64,000 nucleotides of DNA from Pseudoramibacter alactolyticus. Lineage in GTDB: Bacteria; Bacillota; Clostridia; Eubacteriales; Eubacteriaceae. Made by a program: the position numbers and the translations under genes. Numbering within the stretch: position 1 is the first letter of the stretch; every line of letters begins with the position of its first letter. Under the pieces are notes generated by a model. That model was not told where the DNA came from and ran no database searches. It saw only the letters and a program-made list of their open reading frames with translations. This document shows, piece by piece, positions 1-9,185 of this stretch. The DNA is taken from NCBI RefSeq assembly GCF_050908235.1, contig NZ_CP194340.1, one strand, 5' to 3'.

Positions 1-1
1 A

Positions 2-1591
2 GGAAGCGATGTAAAAGATTGGGGGAAATATTCGGAAGATGCAAAAAGATTACCAGAAATGAAATTTGCAATTGATAGCTTCGGTAAATTTTATGAGTTA
101 GCAACATCATCTAATGTGTTTATAAAATCCGTATTGAATCATTGTGAAAAAATGGAAATAGATTTGGATTATAAGAACAAGTTGGATATATATCAGGATG
201 TTAATGTAATTTTTGGTGGCAAGGGTTCAGGAAAGACTGTGTTAATGAAAAATCATATTTTTCCTAAATTAAGTGAAAGTGGGAAAAAGATTTTTATTCA
301 CGAAGGAAAAGATTATCAAAAAGTCTATGATGAAATATTGAAAAATAATGAAGATGAAGTTGAAATAGATAGCGTTTTAAAAGACTGTATAATTAATAAT
401 TTAGACTCTGTATTAAATTATAAAGAGAGTACTTACACTAATTTTATTGGTAAATATTTGAAGTACTATGAAAATCAAAATGTGTCAAAAAATGCAAAAA
501 AAATAAGAAAAACAGATTGTTTGTTTAATAAAAATATATCTCAAACCATCCAAGATGTTTCTATAAAATATAGGGAAAATATTAATTATATCAATAAAGT
601 CAATAATATAAATACAGAGTATAGAAATGATGAAAACGAGCATAAAGAAAATTTATCTGATGAATTATATAAGCTTAAACAAGAAATTTATGAAGATACA
701 ATAGAGAAAGCTAAAGCAATATTTTCTGTTTCTAAAACAGGTATAATTATTGAAAATATTAAAGAAATAATAGATAAAAAAACAGGAAAAAAATCTAAAC
801 CCAATAATATTGGATTTTCAAAAATGGTTTCTGAGAGACGAGCTATTTTTGAAAAAATCAAAAATATTAATGAGAGTTTAGAGAATATTAAATCATCTAA
901 AAAAATTAAAATTGGAGAATTACCAGATAAGGGGCATATTTATTCCAAAGTGGAAGTGAAAGTAATGGATAAAAATGAAAAATATGTTAAAGGTTCTCCA
1001 TTTGATAGAAATAAGATTTCTATTAATCGAGGCTTAATAGAAAAAATAGCAGATTTTTCTGTTAAAAATTTGTTGGAAATGAATAAATTATTTTCGATTG
1101 ATGAGTTACAAAAGTGCGGTGCAGAATATTTTAGTGACTGTGTAAAGAAGTCTTGCATGGTTATTAGAGAAGACGATACTATATATGAACCTTCTGAAGG
1201 TGAAAAATCAATTCTATCAATTAGTGGACTGATTGAAAATCTGGCTTTTGATTGTTACTTGTTTGATGAAATAGAACGAGGACTTGGAAATAAATATATA
1301 TCAGAATATATAATTCCTAAATTAAAGTATTTAAGAGATATAGGAAAAACGGTGGTTTTATCTACGCATAATGCCAATATTGCAATTAATACATTGCCAA
1401 CACAAACAATATATTGCAACTATGTAGGAGATTCAGAAGCAGAAATATATTTTGCTGGTAATATGTATGCAAATGAACTGGTATCAATTAAAAATGCTGA
1501 CAATATAATATCGTGGGAAGATGAAGCTATTAAACATTTAGAAGGAAGTGAACACATGTTCAATATAAGGAGAAACATATGGAATCAATAA
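2..1591 (+). CDS. P-loop ATPase, 5'-truncated by window edge (possibly PHP-ATPase/TrlF-like)
   Basis: The frame is open from base 2, so the ATG at 59 is internal and the gene starts outside the window. Numbering from that ATG, a Walker A motif GGKGSGKT lies at residues 53-60, a signature-like EPSEGEKS near 380, a Walker B LFDEIERG near 400 (D402/E403) and a switch-like STHN near 441, an ABC/SMC-type ATPase order. The middle (about 130-330) is Lys/Glu/Asn-rich and probably coiled coil. Just upstream of residue 1 the frame reads GSDVKDW, reminiscent of the end of a PHP phosphoesterase domain in PHP-AAA (TrlF-type) proteins; this is inference. Base composition is far more AT-rich than the core genes, suggesting transfer. 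The next gene overlaps it by 13 bp. Confidence 0.75.
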   Translation, partial: GSDVKDWGKYSEDAKRLPEMKFAIDSFGKFYELATSSNVFIKSVLNHCEKMEIDLDYKNKLDIYQDVNVIFGGKGSGKTVLMKNHIFPKLSESGKKIFIHEGKDYQKVYDEILKNNEDEVEIDSVLKDCIINNLDSVLNYKESTYTNFIGKYLKYYENQNVSKNAKKIRKTDCLFNKNISQTIQDVSIKYRENINYINKVNNINTEYRNDENEHKENLSDELYKLKQEIYEDTIEKAKAIFSVSKTGIIIENIKEIIDKKTGKKSKPNNIGFSKMVSERRAIFEKIKNINESLENIKSSKKIKIGELPDKGHIYSKVEVKVMDKNEKYVKGSPFDRNKISINRGLIEKIADFSVKNLLEMNKLFSIDELQKCGAEYFSDCVKKSCMVIREDDTIYEPSEGEKSILSISGLIENLAFDCYLFDEIERGLGNKYISEYIIPKLKYLRDIGKTVVLSTHNANIAINTLPTQTIYCNYVGDSEAEIYFAGNMYANELVSIKNADNIISWEDEAIKHLEGSEHMFNIRRNIWNQ

Positions 1592-1887
1592 TAATGAAAT
1601 TCAAAGTAGATAGAAGTGAAAATAATGAAACCGTTAAATTTTTAATACCAGATTTAGAAAATAGCTCAGTTAATATAACTGACAGCAATACGCAAGATAT
1701 TGAAAATTTATTTAATTTAATCTTTCAGGAAGTAATTAAGAGAAAAAAACTTATAGAATTTGAGCTGGATGATTCAGACAACGATTTATTTAATGAAGTG
1801 GCAAATGATATAGTGCTACAAATAAATAGTGAAATCAAAAATGCAGAATCTGATTTTAAAAAAATAATAGAATTAGATAATGCTTAG
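1579..1887 (+). CDS. Small acidic protein translationally coupled to the ATPase
   Basis: A 102-residue protein rich in Asp, Glu and Asn, with no signal peptide, membrane segment or recognisable motif. The ATG at 1579 overlaps the ATPase gene by 13 bp and has a strong ribosome site (AAGGAG at about 1568); an internal ATG at 1594 is a less likely start. It shares the AT-rich composition of its neighbour, so the two probably moved together. By arrangement it could be a partner, regulator or antitoxin of the ATPase, but nothing in its sequence shows which. I do not recognise the family. Confidence 0.65.
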   Translation: MESIIMKFKVDRSENNETVKFLIPDLENSSVNITDSNTQDIENLFNLIFQEVIKRKKLIEFELDDSDNDLFNEVANDIVLQINSEIKNAESDFKKIIELDNA

Positions 1888-2251
1888 GAAAGTTTTGTGC
1901 TTGCAATATGCTTGCAAAAATTCAGATAAACAGAAATAAAATGGATAATAAGGTTAAATTTGATAATAAAAACCCTGATTTTATGCGGATTATACAAAAT
2001 GACATCAATGGGCATATCGAATTCGAGTGACAGAAACAAGCATGTTACTGATCGTAAACCCGCATAAATATTGCCGCCCCGTTTGCGAGTGTTTTAGAAA
2101 TTGAAAATTCCCGACGGATACTATTTTGATACCAAAAAGCTGAAAAAGCGTGTCAAAAAGGGTGTTGCCGAAGTGAGCGAGTTTATGGCCGATGTCCATC
2201 GTTCTCAGGCAAGATAGACAAACACAAAAAAGCCTTCCATCATTTTTGGTG
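1888..2251. other. Degenerate intergenic stretch before the IS3 element
   Basis: No intact gene of convincing length. A 29-codon ORF at 1941-2030 has no clear ribosome site. Composition shifts from AT-rich to mixed at about 2020, where the gene remnant listed separately begins. The last bases (2225-2238) form the left arm of a terminator that the IS element interrupts. Confidence 0.5.
2018..2217 (+). pseudogene. Remnant of the 3' end of an unrecognised gene
   Basis: Two abutting frames read like one protein tail. The first (2018-2104) contains LLIVNPHKYC and stops at 2102. The second (2098-2217) contains GYYFDTKKLKKRV and EFMADVHRSQ and ends at TAG 2215-2217. A one-base shift near 2095-2102 would join them. 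There is no start codon or upstream portion, so this looks like a decayed C-terminus. Family unknown. Confidence 0.35.
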
Positions 2252-2328
2252 TGCTACCCGTCAAGAGGACAGTAAAAAATAATAAGTGACTAAATACCGT
2301 CAGTTGAGAAATCAGCTGACGGTATTCT

Positions 2329-3162
2329 TTATGCTGCAGTCTTATAGGCTACATGAAATTCCATCGGAGTCATCCGATGAAGATTTCTCTGAATCCGTTC
2401 GCTGTTGTAGTAATGGATATATTCTGTAATCATCTCTACAAGAGCTTCCCTTGAAGTAAAACGTCTTCCATAATACTTTTCGCGCTTTAGAATACCCCAA
2501 AAGCCTTCCATCGGCCCGTTGTCGATACAATGAGCTACTCGGGACATGCTCTGCTTCATATGGTGATTCTTCAGTCTTGTCGTGAACTGCTTACTGGTGT
2601 ATTGGAATCCCCGATCTGAATGGAACAGGGGATGTGCGTCCGGCTCCAGGCGTACAGCTTCATCAAAGGTATTCATCACAAGCGGATTATCATTGTGATT
2701 ACTGATCTGAAAGGCCACGATCCGCCGGTCGTACAAATCCAGTATGGCGCTCAGATAGACTTTATGAACCTCGAGGCCGACATAATACTTGAATTCTGTT
2801 ACATCGGTCAGCCATTTCTCATTTGGCACATCCGCATGAAAGTTGCGGTTCAGATAATTTCTGGCGATATGTGCCGGATCCTTAGCTGACTTTGTACAGC
2901 TCTTTGGTTTCCACTTAATTGCAGACTGAACGTGGTTCTTACGGCATAAACGAAGGACGCGCTTGTCATTAACATCTGTATCATATCTCCTGTTAAGTTC
3001 ATCACGGATCCTCCGGTATCCCATATCTGGGTGATTCTCGTGGATCTTCAGGATCTTATCGAAAATCTCCTGGTTCTTTTTCTCGCTTATACTTTCTGGA
3101 TTCTTCAGCCAGCGATAATAAGCGGAACGTGAAACATGAAGATAACTGCATAGACGTTCCAC
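2329..3162 (-). CDS. IS3-family transposase OrfB, DDE integrase catalytic domain
   Basis: A 277-residue transposase catalytic subunit. The rve-type integrase core shows DDE residues in EKWLTDVTEF, HSDRGFQYTS and GPMEGFWGILK (D, D, E with the IS3 G/W and downstream K context). An N-terminal HTH_21 region contains SRSAYYRWLKN and HPDMGYRRI. The frame is open upstream of the ATG to the slippery run at 3258-3264, so the functional product is expected to be the OrfAB fusion made by -1 frameshifting. The stop lies about 75 bp inside the IS left end. Confidence 0.9.
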   Translation of the reverse strand: MERLCSYLHVSRSAYYRWLKNPESISEKKNQEIFDKILKIHENHPDMGYRRIRDELNRRYDTDVNDKRVLRLCRKNHVQSAIKWKPKSCTKSAKDPAHIARNYLNRNFHADVPNEKWLTDVTEFKYYVGLEVHKVYLSAILDLYDRRIVAFQISNHNDNPLVMNTFDEAVRLEPDAHPLFHSDRGFQYTSKQFTTRLKNHHMKQSMSRVAHCIDNGPMEGFWGILKREKYYGRRFTSREALVEMITEYIHYYNSERIQRNLHRMTPMEFHVAYKTAA

Positions 3163-3221
3163 TGGATAATGCTTCTCTCCCGAGAGATTCCGGATCGCCT
3201 GGTATTTATAAAGATTCCGAG

Positions 3222-3912
3222 TTAACGACAGCGATCCTTCATCTCTAACTCTCTGACTTTTTTTAACAGGTCGTTCTCCATCTGGAGATCCCGGTTTTTT
3301 CGCCCCAGCTCTGCAATTTTATCTCGCATTTCCTCTTCGGGAGTACGGCTGGGCATAGTACCCGTCCGTCGGCCCCGACGATCTTCTATACCAGCAGATC
3401 CCATTTTTTCATACCGTTTAACCCAGTTTCGCACCTGTTGATAGGAGCACTGGTATTTCATAGCCATGGCCCCATAATTCTTATCATTAGCCAGACAATC
3501 CCGGACAATCGCCATCCTCTCTTCTGGTGTGGTTCTTCTGGCTTTCCTCATGTAGCTGCCTCCTCCGCTTGTGCGTGATTTGATCTCTCCATGAGTATTA
3601 TACGCCTTTAGCCAAGAGCGTATCTGGGTACGTGAACGTAGATGATATTTTTCCACCAGATCAGACAAAGAAGTTTGTTCGGCAAGATATTCGTTGACAA
3701 CTTTTAACTTTATCTTTTGAATACGAGCGGTCTTTTTTCTGATCTGATAAGGCAGTCGGCCCCTCACTTAGATAAAGGTGCCGCCAGTCTCTTATGGATG
3801 CCGGGGCAACTCCAATGCTCTGCGCGGCTTCTCTCACTCCTACTTCGTCAGCTAATAACCTTTCTACAATTTTTACTTTTTCTACTGGATCAATCTTACT
3901 TTTTCTGGACAT
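3222..3912 (-). pseudogene. IS3-family OrfA, helix-turn-helix protein, broken by one-base shift
   Basis: Two overlapping frames make up OrfA. The first (3912 to about 3715) gives an N-terminal HTH with GVREAAQSIGVAPASIRDW. The second (about 3710 to 3222) gives another HTH (SLSDLVEKYHLRSRTQIRSW), an Arg-rich linker and a C-terminal leucine-zipper-like segment ending ENDLLKKVRELE. Continuity of homology needs removal of one A from the AAAA run near 3708-3711, so an extra base breaks the gene. A +1 programmed shift is conceivable but is not how IS3 elements normally work. The usual OrfA multimerises and binds the IS ends. Confidence 0.75.
3257..3264 (-). other. Programmed -1 frameshift slippery site, orfA to orfB
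   Basis: On the minus strand the sequence is A7 followed by G (T7 at 3258-3264 on plus, C at 3257). OrfA reads TTA AAA AAA GTC here. Slipping back one base enters the orfB frame, which is then open through the region upstream of the OrfB ATG into the OrfB HTH. A6G/A7G runs are the standard IS3 recoding signal. Confidence 0.75.
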
Positions 3913-4081
3913 AGAAATACCCCCAAGTAGGTTTTATATTTCGGTGTCCTACTTGGGGGGAGCATATCATTTTTTGGTGGGAGGCTTTTTGAAATACAAT
4001 TTTAATTTCACCCGGCGGCGTTTCTTTTTTTGCGCGCTTATCGCCATGGCGAGCCCAAAGAAAAAATAGTTTAATTATTTG

Positions 4082-4090
4082 TGGTATAAT
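4082..4090 (+). promoter_or_regulatory. Extended -10 promoter for the 4140 gene
   Basis: TGGTATAAT gives a consensus -10 with the extended TGn element, about 50 bp upstream of ATG 4140. No good -35 is visible, as is usual for extended -10 promoters. AAAGGGG at about 4124-4130 serves as ribosome site. Confidence 0.5.
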
Positions 4091-4139
4091 AAAAATGAAT
4101 TAAACTTCATTTTTAAATTCAAGAAAGGGGTTTGGGTGA

Positions 4140-4988
4140 ATGTTTGACTGTTTATTGAAGCAATATAAGAAGGACGTATTGAATACCAAGGCGAAATTCA
4201 ATATTGGGAAAGTTTTGAAGCTTAATAAAAAAGTGCGCTTTATTTTGATGGCTATCATGATAGCTGTTGGGATGGTTTTATTTGTTGAACATCAGGGAGA
4301 TAAATATTTAAGTTTGTTTGCATTAGTTTTTGTTGGTATTTGTAGTTTTTTGTTATTTAACCAAATGAAGTCAGAAGAACCGATTATTTTTAGAAGAGAT
4401 TAATAAACCGACAATAAAGACTCGGATGGAGAAGAGGATAGAATTGCTGCAAAAATTTAACATCAATGTCAGAAACGAGAGAAAACTTAACCAACTTATT
4501 GAACGGGCTGAACGAGCTGAAAAAGAGCAAGACCAAAAAGGGTTATTATGGACCTTTGGAAGTGTAGTAACTGTGATTTTCACTGCATTTTTACCGGAAT
4601 TTTTTAAAGAGTCTGGTTGGCAAACATCAATAGACATAGCCATTAAGTCAATCCTTGTTTACGCGATGGTTTTATTTTTTGTTGGAGTCCTACGCGATCT
4701 CTTTTTTCTTCAAAAAAGCGTATTTTGGATTCTTTTATCAGCGATGTTGAAGATATCAAGTTATTTCCCAATAAAGCCTGCTCGATAATAAAGGATGAAG
4801 AGAAAAGAATAAAGCGAAAAAGAAAGCATCAAGGCAAAAAAATCATAAAAGTATTGAAGTCAAGATTCGCTGGGAACACCGCATCTGAACGGTGCGAACC
4901 GGACGGGCCATGCGTCCCTGAATACGAAATCAACGTGCGAAAAAGAAGGGGCCGGAACGATTGGAGATCAACAGGCGGTTGGGCATAA
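4140..4988 (+). pseudogene. Multi-span membrane protein gene broken by two frameshifts
   Basis: Three consecutive ORFs (4140-4403, 4426-4788, 4725-4988) look like one protein of about 280 residues. The first ends in EEPIIF and the second frame, read upstream of its ATG, continues LEEINKPTIKTR, so deleting one T from the T5 run at 4387-4391 joins them. The second and third join if one T is added to the T4 run near 4722-4725, giving KSVLDSFISD. The ancestral protein would have two N-terminal membrane helices, a charged coiled coil (RNERKLNQLIERAERAEKE), two more helices and a basic cytoplasmic tail. Composition is AT-rich like other accessory DNA here. Function unknown; no family recognised. 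Confidence 0.6.
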
Positions 4989-5002
4989 AGAAACCGCAGA
5001 GC

Positions 5003-5040
5003 GAAAATAAGCGTTAAAAACGGCGCGCTTCTTATTTTTC
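5003..5040 (+). terminator. Rho-independent terminator after the 4140-4988 gene
   Basis: GAAAATAAGCG pairs with CGCTTCTTATTTTTC around a loop of about 12 bases, ending in a T-rich tail. Confidence 0.6.
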
Positions 5041-5198
5041 AAAAAAATCAGGGACGCGTTTTTTTGGGCTTTTGCGCGGGCCGCCGGGGTAAAGCAATTT
5101 TCGGGGAAAAGCCTGCGCAAATAAACGGGGCTGAGGGCATAATCCGTTTGGACGAAGGCGGCGCGGGATGATTGAACGCGCTTTTAAAAGGTCAGGGG

Positions 5199-5228
5199 TT
5201 CGCGATCAGGGGCGTGTTGTGTTATAAT
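5199..5228 (+). promoter_or_regulatory. Candidate promoter of the rfb operon
   Basis: A perfect TATAAT at 5223-5228 lies 50 bp before the rfbA start. The best -35 at 18-bp spacing is TTCGCG (5199-5204), a weak match. Confidence 0.5.
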
Positions 5229-5278
5229 CGAATGCATAAAACACGCGATTGTGCGCAATTTTGCCAGGAAGGATTTTG

Positions 5279-6163
<885 letters not shown>

Positions 6164-6164
6164 T

Positions 6165-6731
6165 ATGAAACGCATCGAAACAAGCATACCGGGCGTCTGC
6201 GTGGTGACGCCCAAAGTTTTTGGCGACCGCCGCGGCTATTTTATGGAAACTTATTCGACGGCGGCGTTTGCGGCCATCGGCATCGACAACATTTTCGTGC
6301 AGGACAACCGCTCTTACACGGCAAAAAAGGGCACTCTCCGGGGCATTCACTTCCAGAACGCGCCCATGGCCCAGGCCAAGCTCGTCAGTGTGGTGCGGGG
6401 CACGGTGATGGATGTGGCCGTGGATCTGCGCGCCGGCAGCCCGACCTACCGCCAGTGGGTGGGCGCCGAACTTTCGGCAGAGAACAAGCGCATGCTTTTT
6501 ATCCCCCGGGGGTTTGGGCACGGCTTTGTGACGCTGACGGACGATGTCGAATTTGCCTACAAGGTGGACAATCTCTATAGTCCTGAGCATGACCGCGGCA
6601 TCCGCTTTAACGATCCGGCCATCGGGGTGGACTGGGGCATCGCCGATCCGATTCTTTCGGAGAAAGATATGACCTCGCCGCTTTTGGCCGACAGCGACTG
6701 CAATTTTGTTTATGAGGAGGCCCGCGCATGA
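6165..6731 (+). CDS. rfbC: dTDP-4-dehydrorhamnose 3,5-epimerase
   Basis: Epimerises dTDP-4-keto-6-deoxyglucose at C3 and C5, the third step of the pathway. It is a 188-residue cupin with the family hallmarks DRRGYFMETY, RGIHFQ (catalytic His62) and FIPRGFGHGF. ATG 6165 begins one base after the rfbA stop and gives the expected N-terminus; the open frame extends upstream into rfbA, but a longer protein would be atypical. The stop overlaps the rfbB start by 4 bp, so translation is probably coupled. Confidence 0.96.
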   Translation: MKRIETSIPGVCVVTPKVFGDRRGYFMETYSTAAFAAIGIDNIFVQDNRSYTAKKGTLRGIHFQNAPMAQAKLVSVVRGTVMDVAVDLRAGSPTYRQWVGAELSAENKRMLFIPRGFGHGFVTLTDDVEFAYKVDNLYSPEHDRGIRFNDPAIGVDWGIADPILSEKDMTSPLLADSDCNFVYEEARA

Positions 6732-7759
6732 GCACCGTGATCATCACCGGCGGGGCCGGCTTTATCGGCGGCAACTGCGTGCACTATTGGCTGGCCGAAC
6801 ATCCGGAGGACCGGGTGATCTGCCTGGACAAGCTGACCTATGCCGGCAACCTGAGCACCCTGGCTTCCGTGATGGACAATCCCCGTTTTCGTTTTGTGCG
6901 CGGGGACATCTGCGACCGCCAGGCGGTGGCGGCGCTTTTCGAAGAAGAACATCCGGACATCGTCATCAATTTTGCGGCGGAGTCCCATGTGGACCGCAGC
7001 ATCGAGGATCCGGAAATTTTTCTGCGCACCAACATCATCGGCACCTCGGTGCTGATGGACGCCTGCCGGGCCCACGGCATCGGGCGCTACCACCAGGTGA
7101 GCACCGACGAGGTTTACGGCGATCTGCCCCTGGACCGGCCGGATCTTTTCTTCACGGAGGACACGCCGATCCACACCAGCTCGCCCTACAGCGCTTCCAA
7201 AGCCAGCGCGGACCTTTTGGTGCTGGCCTATCACCGGACTTACGGCCTGCCGGTGAGCATCAGCCGCTGCAGCAATAACTACGGGCCCTATCATTTTCCG
7301 GAAAAGCTGATTCCGCTGATGATTGCCAATGCGCTGGCGGATAAGCCGCTGCCGGTTTACGGCGAAGGGGAGAACGTGCGGGACTGGCTTTATGTGGCGG
7401 ATCACTGCGCGGCCATCGACCGCATCGTGCACGACGGCCGCGTCGGCGAGGTGTATAACGTCGGCGGTCACAACGAGATGCGCAACATCGATATCGTGCG
7501 CCTGATCTGCCAAAAGCTGGGCAAACCCGAGAGCCTGATCACTCACGTGGCAGACCGCAAGGGCCACGACCGGCGTTATGCCATCGATCCGACGAAAATC
7601 CACAGCGAGCTGGGCTGGCTGCCGGCCACGTCCTTTGCGGAGGGCATTGAAAAGACCATTGACTGGTATCTGACCCACCGCGACTGGTGGGAGGCGATTT
7701 TAAACGGCGAATACCGGGATTATTACGCCAAAATGTACGGCGGCCGGGAAAAACTTTAG
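6728..7759 (+). CDS. rfbB: dTDP-glucose 4,6-dehydratase
   Basis: Converts dTDP-glucose to dTDP-4-keto-6-deoxyglucose using tightly bound NAD. It is a 343-residue extended short-chain dehydrogenase with Rossmann motif GGAGFIGGN near the N-terminus, STDEVYGD active-site strand (Asp-Glu acid/base pair) and the YSASKA catalytic Tyr-Lys. GRCSNNYGP-like substrate-binding sequence (SRCSNNYGP) is intact. ATG 6728 overlaps the rfbC stop. Confidence 0.97.
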   Translation: MSTVIITGGAGFIGGNCVHYWLAEHPEDRVICLDKLTYAGNLSTLASVMDNPRFRFVRGDICDRQAVAALFEEEHPDIVINFAAESHVDRSIEDPEIFLRTNIIGTSVLMDACRAHGIGRYHQVSTDEVYGDLPLDRPDLFFTEDTPIHTSSPYSASKASADLLVLAYHRTYGLPVSISRCSNNYGPYHFPEKLIPLMIANALADKPLPVYGEGENVRDWLYVADHCAAIDRIVHDGRVGEVYNVGGHNEMRNIDIVRLICQKLGKPESLITHVADRKGHDRRYAIDPTKIHSELGWLPATSFAEGIEKTIDWYLTHRDWWEAILNGEYRDYYAKMYGGREKL

Positions 7760-7767
7760 GAGGCATC

Positions 7768-8664
7768 ATGCGATTTTTAGTAACCGGGGTCGGCGGTCAG
7801 TTAGGCGCCGACGTGATGGCAGAACTTGCCGCCCGCGGCTTTGACGCGGTGGGGACGGATCTCGCGCCGGCAAACGAGGCCTATGACGATTACCGCCCGC
7901 TGGATATCACCGACGAAGCGGCGGTGGCGCGGATGATCCGGGAAGCGGCGCCGGACGTGGTGGTGCACTGCGCGGCGTGGACGGCGGTGGATGCCGCCGA
8001 GGATCCGGAAAATATCCCGAAGGTCACGGCGGTGAATGCGGACGGCACGCGAGCCATCGCGAAGGCCTGCGCGGCAAAAGGCTGCAAGCTGATTTATCTC
8101 TCGACGGATTATGTGTTTGACGGCAAAGGCAGCGCGCCCTGGCAGCCGGACAACACCGATTATGCGCCGCTCAATGTGTACGGGCGCACCAAACTGGCCG
8201 GGGAAGCGGCCGTGCGCGCCCTGGTGGACAGGCATTTTATCGTGCGCATCGCCTGGGTGTTCGGGCAAAACGGCAGCAACTTCATCAAGACCATGCTTGC
8301 GGTCGGCCGGACCCACGACAGCGTGCGGGTGGTGAACGACCAGATCGGCACGCCGACCTACACCGCCGACCTCGCCAGACTGCTGGTGGATATGGCCGAA
8401 ACGGAAAAATACGGCACCTATCACGCGACCAACGAAGGCGGCTATATCTCCTGGTGCGATTTTGCCAAAGAGATTTATCGCCAGGCGGGCTATGCCACCG
8501 AGGTGATCCCGGTGACGACGGCGGAATACGGGGCATCGGCGGCGGCGCGCCCCTTCAACAGCCGGCTGGATAAATCGAAGCTCATACAAAACGGCTTTAT
8601 CCCCCTGCCGGACTGGCGGGATGCCCTGAGCCGTTACCTGCAGGCGCTTAACGTGAAGCCTTGA
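7768..8664 (+). CDS. rfbD: dTDP-4-dehydrorhamnose reductase
   Basis: Reduces dTDP-4-keto-L-rhamnose to dTDP-L-rhamnose, the last pathway step. The N-terminal GVGGQLGADV nucleotide-binding loop, STDYVFDG strand and YGRTKLAGE (catalytic YxxxK) are conserved. ATG 7768 with TAGGAGG just upstream is preferred over the longer open frame that begins inside rfbB; it yields 298 residues, normal for RmlD. It closes the operon and is followed by a terminator. Confidence 0.96.
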   Translation: MRFLVTGVGGQLGADVMAELAARGFDAVGTDLAPANEAYDDYRPLDITDEAAVARMIREAAPDVVVHCAAWTAVDAAEDPENIPKVTAVNADGTRAIAKACAAKGCKLIYLSTDYVFDGKGSAPWQPDNTDYAPLNVYGRTKLAGEAAVRALVDRHFIVRIAWVFGQNGSNFIKTMLAVGRTHDSVRVVNDQIGTPTYTADLARLLVDMAETEKYGTYHATNEGGYISWCDFAKEIYRQAGYATEVIPVTTAEYGASAAARPFNSRLDKSKLIQNGFIPLPDWRDALSRYLQALNVKP

Positions 8665-8698
8665 TGGCGCCGGCATCGCCAAATCGAATAGAATGCAG

Positions 8699-8728
8699 AA
8701 CCTCCCGATTTTGGATCAGGAGGTTTTT
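8699..8728 (+). terminator. Terminator of the rfb operon
   Basis: AACCTCC pairs with GGAGGTT and is followed by a T run. Confidence 0.75.
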
Positions 8729-9185
8729 GATTGCCTGTTTTTAAAAGCGAAGGTTGTCGACGGGCAAATGATGTAAAAACGGACGCGCTCTGTCTCTGAA
8801 ACGCATGAAATCTTAAAACCCGGACGGTGAATTTAAAAAAAATTAAAAAAATTTTCACATGGCGTTTGGTGCGGCAAAGAGTGAAAAATTGAGCATTTTA
8901 AAATTTTTATAAAATCATTCCAATTTGGACGGAATTGGAAAAAATGAGCAAAACAGCGGTTTTATTCTAAACAGCGAAAATCTATTTAAACCGGCAGCGG
9001 GGGGCAAGACGTATCTCCTGTATGAAAACAAATACAAAATAAATTCAGAATAAAGAAGAGGAAGGCATTTACTATCCGAATGGATAGTTTACTTTTAATT
9101 GAATATTAAGTAATATGACTAAGAATACTTGTTTCGGCGGGAAAAGCGATTGAAGAATCGCTGAGCTTAAGAAGGAAAAACGGTT
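8729..9185. other. AT-rich intergenic region upstream of the MalT-like regulator
   Basis: No gene seen. It contains A/T tracts around 8830-8920 and a small palindrome ACTATCC-GAAT-GGATAGT at 9070-9087, about 100 bp before the regulator start, which could be an operator or mRNA hairpin. No convincing sigma-A pair stands out. Confidence 0.4.

Larger units (their letters stand above)
2252..3964 (-). mobile_element. IS3-family insertion sequence (IS150-like), about 1.7 kb
   Basis: The ends read TGCTACCC (from 2252) and, on the other strand, TGCTCCCC (from 3964), with imperfect inverted repeats continuing through CAAG.AGGACA on both sides. TG...CA termini, an orfA/orfB pair and a -1 slippery site at the junction are classic for IS3. 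OrfA has a one-base shift, so this copy may be inactive. It sits between the arms of an older terminator and is flanked by near-identical 13/14-bp direct repeats (2239-2251 and 3966-3979). Confidence 0.85.
2225..3990. other. Rho-independent terminator split by the IS3 insertion
   Basis: Left of the IS the sequence is AAAAAAGCCTTCC (about 2226-2238); right of it is GGGAGGCTTTTT (about 3979-3990). These arms are complementary, and joined through the repeated ATCATTTTTGGTG segment they form a hairpin with a T tail. The IS therefore appears to have landed in the loop of a terminator. Confidence 0.55.
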
